Source of the DNA: Candidatus Altimarinota bacterium
Lineage (GTDB): Bacteria > Patescibacteriota > Gracilibacteria > UBA4473
Direction of reading: 5' to 3'
DNA length: 5,930 bases
NCBI GenBank assembly: GCA_020630245.1
Contig: JAHDBZ010000012.1
Coordinates: forward strand, 1 to 5,930
The notes beneath the pieces are model-generated. The model saw only the letters and a list, made by a program, of their open reading frames with translations, was not told the DNA's origin and ran no database searches. Below, piece after piece: positions 1 to 5,164 of the stretch. Within the stretch, counting starts at the first letter, position 1. Every line of letters begins with the position of its first letter. The position numbers were made by a program, and so were the translations under genes.

Positions 1-1
1 A

Positions 2-703
2 CCAGACTACAGTTTTGAACGAGCTTTGGATCAAAAAGAAATCGCTGAATACCAAACACTCCAAGAAGGCGAGTCAGAACGGATCAAAACTATTCAAACA
101 GAGATTCAAAAGCTGGATCTTAACATGCGGGTCTTTGCCGCTAAGGTCGGCTGGAAAAAAGAAGTCTATGGCTTTCTCTTTACTTCTCCGAGCACGGTAG
201 ATTTCCGCGAACTACTCAAGGTCATTACCAAAAAATTTCCCGGACGCATCCACCTCCAACGCGTCGACAGTCGCGATCGAGCTGAGATCGTGGGAGGTCT
301 AGGCCCTTGCGGTCGTGCGGATTGTTGCGCTTTCCTACGTCTCAAAGCCGAACGTGTTTCACTCGATGCCGTCCGCGATCAGGGCATCATGATAAAGAAA
401 AACGACAAGATCTACGGCCCAAGTGGCAAGATCAAAAGCTGCATGCTCTACGAAGTGGGGATGTATAAAGAATACCGCAAATACCTCCCACACATCCGTC
501 AGGAAGTCACCGTCGATAACCGCAAGGGACGCGTCACTGGCGTCGACATCCTCAATGGCACGGTCAAAATCTTCTTCCTCGAGACTGAAGGTCTCGAAGT
601 CCTACCCGTCGAAAAAGTCGAATGGCCCAACAAACGTGAATTCCCACGTGAAGCCATCAAGATGGAAATGCCTGAGCTCAGCGAAGCAGAGATTGGGTTT
701 TAA
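2..703 (+). CDS. ricT: RicT/YaaT-like PSP1-domain protein, 5' end cut by window edge
   Basis: This is the C-terminal 233 residues of a PSP1-family protein. The frame is open to the left edge (first visible residues PDYSFERAL), so the start lies outside; the TTG at 26 is an internal Leu codon. The diagnostic core is DFRELLKVI, then a basic segment, then GGLGPCGRADCC (Cys codons at 308, 323 and 326), then GPSGKIKSCMLYE about 38 residues later. In Bacillus subtilis RicT (YaaT), family knowledge says the protein works with RicA and RicF in a complex carrying Fe-S clusters that affects RNA maturation by RNase Y and sporulation; related proteins occur widely without those partners. Here the first CxxxxCC motif is intact, but in the second motif two of the three expected cysteines are Ser (codons 422 and 437) and only the last (440) remains. 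The RicT symbol rests on this domain; the exact cellular role in this organism is unknown. The last 24 codons recur in degenerate form downstream of the next gene. Confidence 0.85.
   Translation, partial: PDYSFERALDQKEIAEYQTLQEGESERIKTIQTEIQKLDLNMRVFAAKVGWKKEVYGFLFTSPSTVDFRELLKVITKKFPGRIHLQRVDSRDRAEIVGGLGPCGRADCCAFLRLKAERVSLDAVRDQGIMIKKNDKIYGPSGKIKSCMLYEVGMYKEYRKYLPHIRQEVTVDNRKGRVTGVDILNGTVKIFFLETEGLEVLPVEKVEWPNKREFPREAIKMEMPELSEAEIGF
632..703 (+). repeat. Direct repeat copy 1: functional ricT 3' end
   Basis: The last 24 codons of the RicT gene are matched by 1503-1574, in register to the stop codon. The shared protein pattern is FPxxxIKMxMxxLSxxxIGF followed by TAA. At the DNA level the last 48 bases match at 34 positions, and the terminal 12 bases (ATTGGGTTTTAA, 692-703 and 1563-1574) are identical. 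The distance between copies is 871 bp, with the methyltransferase gene between them. Confidence 0.75.
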
Positions 704-718
704 CAGAAAATCCAATAA

Positions 719-746
719 TTGACATGTTTTATTTTTTATGCAAAAT
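719..746 (+). promoter_or_regulatory. Possible sigma-70-type promoter for the methyltransferase gene
   Basis: A perfect TTGACA (719-724) is followed, after 16 bases, by CAAAAT (741-746, four of six matches to TATAAT). It lies in the A/T-rich gap after the RicT stop codon. If it is used, transcription would begin near 753, downstream of the ATG at 738 and almost on the in-frame ATG at 756, giving a leaderless or nearly leaderless message. The -10 element is weak, and A/T-rich DNA makes chance matches common. Confidence 0.35.
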
Positions 747-1502
747 AAAACTAAAATGTCATCAAGCATTCAAAAAAGTACTTTACAACAAAAATTTCGA
801 ACTGATCAGCTTCACAGTAGCTTGGATTTCGTAGAGCGAGTTTTAGCTGACGACTTGGCTTCCCACATAGCACAAAAAACTTGCACCATCCTAGATATAG
901 GGTGCGGAGGGGGCCGCGCATTGGCCGAACTTGTTGATAAAATTAAAGCAAAAAACAGCCAGGCCTTTGGTATTGGCTTAGACTTAAATCCCTTGTTTTC
1001 TGCCGACAAATATGAAACTACCAAACCACTAGTGGGATCAGCAAAAAAAATCCCATTAAAAACAGGCTCTGTAGATCTCGCCTACTCCGTAGCTACCATG
1101 CAATTTGTCCCAGACCCACTAAGGGCCATTGAAGAATCCTATCGTGTTTTGACTCCGGGCGGTCATTCTATTTTACACTTTGACGAGATTAATTTTCTGA
1201 GCCCAAGTCTTGAGGATATTATTGCCTCTAGCCGGCTCGGGAAAACCTTTAAAGTTGAAAAGAACAAAGGCAATGTTGTTCTAAAGGTCTCTAAGAATAC
1301 TGACAATCCTGAAACAATAAACATTCCATACAAATTAAATCAACAGGTTCAATTGGGAGATTGGTTTGAAAATTTAAATCCAGCTCGCGCCGAATTTATT
1401 ATTTCGGACTACAGTAACTCTGAAAATTCAGGAAGTAAAAACTTCGCAGAAAAATACCGTGACAGTGTATTTAAAAACTATATTGAACCACTACTAAATT
1501 AA
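738..1502 (+). CDS. Class I SAM-dependent methyltransferase (Methyltransf_11 type)
   Basis: The 254-residue protein has the Rossmann methyltransferase signature. Motif I is ILDIGCGGG (51-59), which binds S-adenosylmethionine. An acidic residue ends strand 2 in GIGLDLNP (D82). SVDLAYSVATMQFVPDPL (111-128) is the motif IV region, and YRVLTPGGHSILHF (135-148) matches the R-VLKPGG segment of the Methyltransf_11 family. The C-terminal third (about 150-254) is not recognisable and probably shapes substrate choice, so the methyl acceptor cannot be named. Two starts are possible: ATG at 738 or the in-frame ATG at 756 (Met7). Neither has an SD sequence; a TTGACA-type promoter would favour 756. The gene is visibly richer in A/T-ending codons than ricT and the purine genes, and it sits between two copies of the ricT 3' end, both consistent with acquisition by insertion. 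The family call is firm, the function is not. Confidence 0.85.
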   Translation: MQNKTKMSSSIQKSTLQQKFRTDQLHSSLDFVERVLADDLASHIAQKTCTILDIGCGGGRALAELVDKIKAKNSQAFGIGLDLNPLFSADKYETTKPLVGSAKKIPLKTGSVDLAYSVATMQFVPDPLRAIEESYRVLTPGGHSILHFDEINFLSPSLEDIIASSRLGKTFKVEKNKGNVVLKVSKNTDNPETINIPYKLNQQVQLGDWFENLNPARAEFIISDYSNSENSGSKNFAEKYRDSVFKNYIEPLLN

Positions 1503-1574
1503 GAAAAAGACTTTCCACACTATAAAATAAAAATGAGTATGCTGGGACTTAGCAAAGAAGTAATTGGGTTTTAA
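1503..1574 (+). pseudogene. Degenerate duplicate of the RicT C-terminal tail
   Basis: Starting directly after the methyltransferase stop codon and in the same frame, 23 codons plus TAA read EKDFPHYK, IKMSMLGL, SKEVIGF. The RicT end reads KREFPREA, IKMEMPEL, SEAEIGF. F, P, I, K, M, M, L, S, I, G and F are identical over the last 22 residues, and both copies end in GGG TTT TAA. The copy has drifted towards A/T (for example AAA for AAG, CTT for CTC). It has no plausible start or body of its own, so it is read as a remnant gene end, either the displaced original tail or the tail of a second ricT. It would be translated only by readthrough of the methyltransferase stop. Confidence 0.7.
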
Positions 1575-1587
1575 GAATCATTCAATT

Positions 1588-1603
1588 TGTTAGATTGCTA
1601 ACA
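1588..1603 (+). terminator. Small stem-loop after the ricT-tail remnant
   Basis: TGTTAG, loop ATTG, CTAACA forms a perfect 6-bp stem 13 bases after the remnant stop codon. It is A/T-rich and is followed on the plus strand by TTAAAAAATTT rather than a clear T tract, so intrinsic termination would be weak. It could end methyltransferase transcripts or be incidental. Confidence 0.25.
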
Positions 1604-1650
1604 TTAAAAAATTTCTGGTGTACCCAAATTCAGGTATTCAAAGTAAATCA

Positions 1651-1680
1651 TGGCCACTTGTCCTCCTTAGGAGGAAGCCA
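1651..1680 (+). promoter_or_regulatory. Hairpin sequestering a Shine-Dalgarno sequence
   Basis: TCCTCCT (1661-1667) pairs with AGGAGGA (1669-1675) around a single central T, in practice a 6-bp stem with a TTA loop. An outer TGGC (1651-1654) can pair with GCCA (1677-1680). The right arm is a near-perfect SD sequence placed 8 bases before the ATG at 1683, and the left arm mimics the anti-SD tail of 16S rRNA, so in RNA the ribosome site would be masked. The pairing is seen directly; a regulatory role is inference. Confidence 0.35.
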
Positions 1681-1682
1681 GG

Positions 1683-1739
1683 ATGACGAGAAATAAGATT
1701 ATTATTTTGAACTTAGGGTCTTGCGGGTTCCCTAAGTGA
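1683..1739 (+). CDS. Possible 18-codon micro-ORF with strong SD
   Basis: ATG at 1683 lies 8 bases after AGGAGG (1669-1674) and opens an ORF encoding MTRNKIIILNLGSCGFPK, ending at TGA (1737-1739). The spacing is ideal, and no other start codon in the window has such an SD. Codons 10-18 overlap a second stem-loop (1711-1737). The arrangement recalls a leader peptide, but no plus-strand gene follows, since purH is on the other strand. No family is recognised and such a short ORF can arise by chance, so this is only a candidate. Confidence 0.2.
   Translation: MTRNKIIILNLGSCGFPK
1711..1737. repeat. Inverted repeat, 8-bp stem
   Basis: ACTTAGGG (1711-1718) and CCCTAAGT (1730-1737) pair perfectly around an 11-base loop. 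On the plus strand it is followed by GAAAAATTT, and on the minus strand by TCAAAATAATAA; neither gives a classical T tract. It overlaps the end of the micro-ORF at 1683-1739. Confidence 0.45.
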
Positions 1740-1764
1740 AAAATTTCCTATGCAGAAGGGGTAT

Positions 1765-1810
1765 CTGATTTCAAAGAAATCAGTATCTAGGGGAAACTAG
1801 TTTCCCCTGG
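1765..1810 (-). terminator. Tandem stem-loops after purH, possible bidirectional terminator
   Basis: Two strong dyads lie side by side. CTGATTTC (1765-1772), loop AAA, GAAATCAG (1776-1783) has an 8-bp stem. The perfect 20-base palindrome AGGGGAAACTAGTTTCCCCT (1789-1808) extends by one G-T and one C-G pair to 1787-1810. The second begins 7 bases beyond the purH stop codon, where a 3'-end structure is expected. There is no T tract on either strand, so the role may be mRNA 3'-end protection or factor-aided termination rather than a textbook intrinsic terminator. GTATCT is repeated at 1761-1766 and 1783-1788. Confidence 0.45.
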
Positions 1811-1817
1811 AAGCAAT

Positions 1818-3335
1818 TTAGTGCAAAAACCCACGCATGCCCGTCAACACGGTAAACATGCCGACTTCATCGCACTTAGCAATCACAGCTTCGTCATTGC
1901 GTGAGCCACCTGGCTGTACAAACCCGGCAATTCCGTACTCGTGAGCGATCTCTACGGCGTCTGGGAACGGGAAGAAAGCATCTGAGCCAACTACCGCCCC
2001 CTGGGCAGCTTCGCCGGCGTGTTCGAGAGAGATCTTCATGGCATCGACCCGAGAGGTCTGACCACCGCCTTTTCCGAGCATGACACCGTCTTTGACGACG
2101 ACGATGGCGTTTGATTTTACGATCTTGACCAGCTTCCAGGCCAGCTCTAGATCAGCTTTCTGACTATCAGAAGGCGCGGCTTTGGTTGGGTTCTCGAGGG
2201 TGTTGAAATCTGGCAGCTCAATGTCTAGGTCTTGTACCAGTGTCCCCCCGCGGACTTTTTTAACCACGAAATCTTTAGTCTGTCCTTCGGTAAAGTTTGG
2301 GATAATGAGCACACGTAAGTTTTTCTTGGTTTTGAGCACCTCCAGTGCATCAGCGTCGTAGGCTGGCGCCATCACGATTTCGTTGAAGAAGCTAACAATC
2401 TGCTCAGCCGTAGCTTTATCACACGGTCGATTGAGCGCGATGATACCTCCGAAAGCCGAGACAGAATCAGCTTCATAAGCTTTTTTAAACGCTTCAGAAA
2501 TAGTATTACCAATCGCCGCTCCACAAGGGGTCGCGTGCTTGATAACACAGGCAAAGGCTTGATCAGAACCCGCAAAACTAAGTGCGAGCTCGAGAGCCCC
2601 CGTAGCGTCTCCGAAGTTATTGTAAGACAGCGGTTTTCCGTTAAGCATTTCCGCTCCGGCAAGTAATGGCCCATCAGCGAAGGGATCATCGAGGAGTACC
2701 GCCGCTTGGTGCGGATTTTCTCCGTAACGGAGCTGTCCAGTTTCTGGGCTATCCTTAGTTTCTTCGGCCCAAAAGCGCGCGATCATCAGATCATAGTGCG
2801 CCGTCATTTCAAAAGTTTTAGTGGCCAGTTGTTTTTTAAATTCTGCTGTCAAACCACCATCTCCGAGTTGTTGCAATATGGTGTCATAATCAGCTGGGTC
2901 GACCACAGGACTACAGAACTCATAGTTTTTGGCAGCCGCTCGGATCATAGAAGGTCCGCCGATATCGATGTTTTCGACCTTATCTTCAAAGCTCTTATCT
3001 GGATTGTCGTATGTAGCTTTAAAAGGGTAGAGATTCACGCACACTAGATCGATATCTTCGAGATTATTGTCCTGACAAAATTTTGCGTGATCTGCATTAT
3101 CTCGCAGACGTAACAAACCTCCGAATATTTGTGGTGTGAGCGTTTTTATCCGTCCATCAAGGCCTTCGGGGAAGCCGGTAAATTGAGCGACCTCTTGTAA
3201 ATTTTCAACGCCCGCCTCCTGGAGTTTGCGATATGTCCCACCCGTTGAAAGGATTTTCCAACCCAGAGATTCAAGTCCCTGAGCAAATTCGACCACGCCG
3301 GTCTTGTCCGATACTGAGATAAGCGCAATAGGCAT
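1818..3335 (-). CDS. purH: Bifunctional AICAR transformylase / IMP cyclohydrolase
   Basis: PurH carries out the last two steps of de novo purine synthesis: formylation of AICAR with 10-formyl-tetrahydrofolate, then ring closure to IMP, in the cytoplasm. The 505 residues match the usual full length. The N-terminal MGS-like cyclohydrolase domain shows ALISVSDKTG (4-13), LSTGGT (29-34), GRIKTL (61-66), NLYPF (101-105) and NIDIGGPSMIRAAAKN (122-137), so the equivalents of the catalytic Lys, Tyr, Asp and Lys are kept (K64, Y103, D124, K136). The transformylase domain shows RYGENPHQ (203-210), LSYNN (236-240), the catalytic IKHATPCG (K266, H267), DSVSAFGG (290-297), GKGGGQTSRVD (421-431), SDAFFPFPD (451-459) and QPGGS (474-478). 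Two histidines usual in the KTLHPKIHGG loop are Thr67 and Phe71 here. It is the last visible gene of the purQ operon. Its ATG overlaps the stop codon of the acetyltransferase gene by one base (TAATG) and has no SD, suggesting translational coupling. Confidence 0.96.
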   Translation of the reverse strand: MPIALISVSDKTGVVEFAQGLESLGWKILSTGGTYRKLQEAGVENLQEVAQFTGFPEGLDGRIKTLTPQIFGGLLRLRDNADHAKFCQDNNLEDIDLVCVNLYPFKATYDNPDKSFEDKVENIDIGGPSMIRAAAKNYEFCSPVVDPADYDTILQQLGDGGLTAEFKKQLATKTFEMTAHYDLMIARFWAEETKDSPETGQLRYGENPHQAAVLLDDPFADGPLLAGAEMLNGKPLSYNNFGDATGALELALSFAGSDQAFACVIKHATPCGAAIGNTISEAFKKAYEADSVSAFGGIIALNRPCDKATAEQIVSFFNEIVMAPAYDADALEVLKTKKNLRVLIIPNFTEGQTKDFVVKKVRGGTLVQDLDIELPDFNTLENPTKAAPSDSQKADLELAWKLVKIVKSNAIVVVKDGVMLGKGGGQTSRVDAMKISLEHAGEAAQGAVVGSDAFFPFPDAVEIAHEYGIAGFVQPGGSRNDEAVIAKCDEVGMFTVLTGMRGFLH

Positions 3336-3760
3336 TAATTAAGCATTTTTTTATAAAAGGTTTCTTGGCCCCATGGCAGGTCTAAAGTGCCAACGGATTC
3401 ATAGTGATTTTTGGAATGCCAGCTTTGTCCGGCCGTGTTCACGACCTCGGAAGAGCTGAGATAGTATTCTTCTCCGCGTTCACGCAGCATGTCCTCGGCA
3501 TAGGTCATGAGAGCCGTCCCAATTCCCTGGCGTTGATGGTCCGGAAGGACTTTTACGAGTGAAAGAAAGGCGGTGTTTCCCCAAAGCATTTGATAGCAAA
3601 AGTAGCCAACGACTTCGTCGTCAGACTCCGCTACAAAACACTGATCGTGACCAATGCACTCAAGGTAAAAATCATCATGATGTTCGTATGGCCAACCGAT
3701 GACCGTGTTAATATTTTGGATGTCAGACAGGTCTCCGGAATCGGCAGGACGAATATTCAT
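3335..3760 (-). CDS. GNAT-family N-acetyltransferase
   Basis: The 141-residue protein begins MNIRPADSGDLSDIQNI, the typical first strand and helix of the GNAT fold. It has VAESDDEVVGYFCYQ (43-57) as the central hairpin, then motif A LSLVKVLPDHQRQGIGTALM (66-85), in which RQGIGT forms the acetyl-CoA pyrophosphate loop. The motif B region HSKNHYESVG (115-124) replaces the usual YEKxGF. The length is normal for a single-domain GNAT enzyme that transfers acetyl from acetyl-CoA to an amine. The acceptor (small molecule, peptide or protein N-terminus) cannot be told from sequence. The gene lies between purQ (3-base gap, TAA CCC ATG) and purH (1-base overlap), so all three are almost surely co-transcribed and probably translationally coupled; no SD is present. 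No known purine step needs it. Confidence 0.88.
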   Translation of the reverse strand: MNIRPADSGDLSDIQNINTVIGWPYEHHDDFYLECIGHDQCFVAESDDEVVGYFCYQMLWGNTAFLSLVKVLPDHQRQGIGTALMTYAEDMLRERGEEYYLSSSEVVNTAGQSWHSKNHYESVGTLDLPWGQETFYKKMLN

Positions 3761-3763
3761 GGG

Positions 3764-4999
3764 TTAAACTTTAAAGATTTTAAAGGCGTTTGGATTGGCC
3801 AGTAGACCGTTTTGCAAGACAGTGGCAACATCGTTTTTTGGCGTACTGCCAAAGTTCCAGGCCTTGAACGTCCGCACCTGAATGTCTTGCCCTAGGACAG
3901 TCGTTAATTGATCCGCCAAATGATCCGCTTCATCATTAACGAGTGGTTCGACCAGATACTGACTATCTTTGGGCTCGAAAGCCACGAGACTTTCTTTATT
4001 TGCGTTGTAGATCAGCCCCGTATCGGCCAATGCGGTGGCATCAATCTTTTCACCTGAAACGGCATAGACAATTGATTTTTCTAACTGAACTTCTGGCCCG
4101 GCCACTGCCTGCGCCGTGCTCCCCACCGAAAAAGCTTCATTATCGGTAATGATTAGCGTTTTTTCGAGATAGATACTGTCCTCAGCCAGAGAAATGCTTT
4201 CAATGGCTGGCAGCGGTTGTGCGCTCAAGTCACCAATCGCAACCGTAGCAGGTGATTTACCTGATTCAATCCAAACTCGCATCGACTGCCAGATCTGATC
4301 ACCCGTGAAGTTTTCGAAACGTCTTTCTGGGTGTGGCATCAACGCGCCGATGGTTCCTTCTTGGTTTACGATCATAGACACGGCTGCAAAAGCTCCATTG
4401 GGCGTCACTGGATAGTGATCATTGACGGTTCCTCCGGCATTACAGTAGCGGAAAGCCACTTGCGCGGCACCCGCTAAGGCGTCTCTTCCCGACTGACTCT
4501 CACTAGTAAAGCGTCCCTCTCCGTGAGCGATTGGCACGCGGATGAGGTCAGTAACTTGATTGGTAAAAGCGGTGTTTGGATTCTCAACTTTGAGATTGGT
4601 CCAAGTCGTATAATAGCCAGTGCCCACAACATGATCAGCCGCATCTCGACGGATGTTGTCAGCCAGGGCAAACGGTAGTGGATTGTCTCCTACCGGTATC
4701 AATCCCGATTCGACCACCATCTGAGCCCCGTTACAAATCCCAAGAATAACTTTTCCCTTTTTTGCTTCTTCGCGAAGCGCGTCAAAAATCGGCTCACGAG
4801 CCGCAATCGCCCCCGCGCGCCCTCGATCTTCAAACGAAAATCCTCCCGGCAGGACGTAGGCGTCAAAGTTGCCAACTTGATCAATCTGATTCCAGCGAAT
4901 CCATTGTGCCGAGAACCCATTGCGCTCGGCCGCTCTTACGGTTTCAATTTCGCAATTGTTACCCGGAAATCCAATAACGGCTAAAGTGGGTTTGTTCAC
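3764..4999 (-). CDS. purQ: FGAM synthase glutaminase subunit PurQ with C-terminal extension
   Basis: PurQ hydrolyses glutamine and passes ammonia to PurL, which converts FGAR to FGAM. Residues 1-250 form a class I glutamine amidotransferase: AVIGFPGNNCEIE (7-19), LPGGFSFEDRGRAGA (50-64), the nucleophile elbow GICNGAQ with Cys89, PIAHGEGRF (156-164), and MPHPERRFEN with His223 and Glu225 completing the triad. Typical PurQ proteins are about 220-270 residues; this one is 411. The extra 158 residues end in LQNGLLANPNAFKIFKV, which resembles the C-terminal LLANPVIExxxI motif of PurS, the small structural subunit. A PurQ-PurS-like fusion is therefore likely but unproven; the first half of the extension is unrecognised. 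The start is GTG at 4999, chosen because the first strand of the fold begins within a few residues of it; no clear SD precedes it. It is the first visible gene of the operon. purL is not in the window. Confidence 0.93.
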   Translation of the reverse strand: MNKPTLAVIGFPGNNCEIETVRAAERNGFSAQWIRWNQIDQVGNFDAYVLPGGFSFEDRGRAGAIAAREPIFDALREEAKKGKVILGICNGAQMVVESGLIPVGDNPLPFALADNIRRDAADHVVGTGYYTTWTNLKVENPNTAFTNQVTDLIRVPIAHGEGRFTSESQSGRDALAGAAQVAFRYCNAGGTVNDHYPVTPNGAFAAVSMIVNQEGTIGALMPHPERRFENFTGDQIWQSMRVWIESGKSPATVAIGDLSAQPLPAIESISLAEDSIYLEKTLIITDNEAFSVGSTAQAVAGPEVQLEKSIVYAVSGEKIDATALADTGLIYNANKESLVAFEPKDSQYLVEPLVNDEADHLADQLTTVLGQDIQVRTFKAWNFGSTPKNDVATVLQNGLLANPNAFKIFKV

Positions 5000-5164
5000 G
5001 GCTTGATCTTACTAAGTCCTGTAAAAAAGAAAAATATTTGCGCCTGAAAACAGACTGATTTGACTTTCAAGTAAAAAGTATATATCGTCCTAGTTAACAA
5101 ATATAAAAAAAGACACGGCGCGTGCCTCCGGTACGTGTATCTTTGCTTTTTTTCTAAAAACAAC
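5000..5164. promoter_or_regulatory. Divergent regulatory region between purQ and the exported-protein gene
   Basis: This A/T-rich gap must hold the promoter of the leftward purine operon and that of the rightward small gene. For the plus strand, TTGACT (5060-5065) with TATCGT (5083-5088) after 17 bases is a fair candidate. For the minus strand, TATACT (complement of 5077-5082) is a good -10 hexamer without a convincing -35. The two would overlap, so the two transcription units could compete or be co-regulated. No PurR-box or purine riboswitch was recognised. Confidence 0.35.
5105..5153. terminator. Terminator- or attenuator-shaped dyad with A and T tracts
   Basis: AAAGACACG (5109-5117) pairs with CGTG (5134-5137) and TCTTT (5140-5144) across a two-base bulge. 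The whole is bounded by seven A (5105-5111) and seven T (5147-5153). On the plus strand an inner stem GCGCGTGCC (5118-5126) with GGTACGTGT (5130-5138) is also possible, and the T tract follows the outer stem after two bases. On the minus strand GGCACG, loop CGC, CGTGTC (5126 down to 5112) runs straight into seven T. It is therefore terminator-like in both directions. It lies in the 5' leader of the plus-strand gene, 12 bases before its ATG, so attenuation is one reading; stopping leftward read-through is another. Confidence 0.45.

Larger units (their letters stand above)
1575..1817. other. Hairpin-rich intergenic region between convergent genes
   Basis: No conventional gene is visible between the ricT-tail remnant and the end of purH. 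The stretch is A/T-rich and contains five inverted repeats (1588-1603, 1651-1680, 1711-1737, 1765-1783, 1787-1810), together with short ORFs of 15-18 codons. No tRNA cloverleaf and no recognisable riboswitch class were found. Because the flanking genes converge, part of the structure probably serves transcription termination or 3'-end protection; the density of dyads is more than that needs. Confidence 0.6.

Noticed and set aside
26..28. TTG at 26 as the start of the RicT gene
   Set aside because: The frame stays open to the window edge and the protein clearly continues upstream, so this is an internal Leu codon of a truncated gene.
1604..1657. Minus-strand micro-ORF ending in LNLGTPEIF, faintly like the L-N-x-x-TP end of some transposases
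   Set aside because: Only 15-17 codons, closed upstream by a stop codon at 1667-1669, with no catalytic region or terminal repeats. The resemblance is too short to call an insertion-sequence remnant.
1575..1817. tRNA gene, CRISPR array or riboswitch in the gene-poor stretch
   Set aside because: No cloverleaf, no regularly spaced direct repeats and no recognised riboswitch core were seen; only unrelated inverted repeats.
2372..2689. Long ORFs in other frames inside purH, purQ, ricT and the GNAT gene
   Set aside because: They overlap well-supported genes, have biased low-complexity composition and match no family; they are coding-frame shadows.
5135..5164. GTG at 5135 as the start of the exported-protein gene
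   Set aside because: It would add ten residues before an otherwise standard signal peptide and would lie inside the dyad; ATG 5165 fits better.
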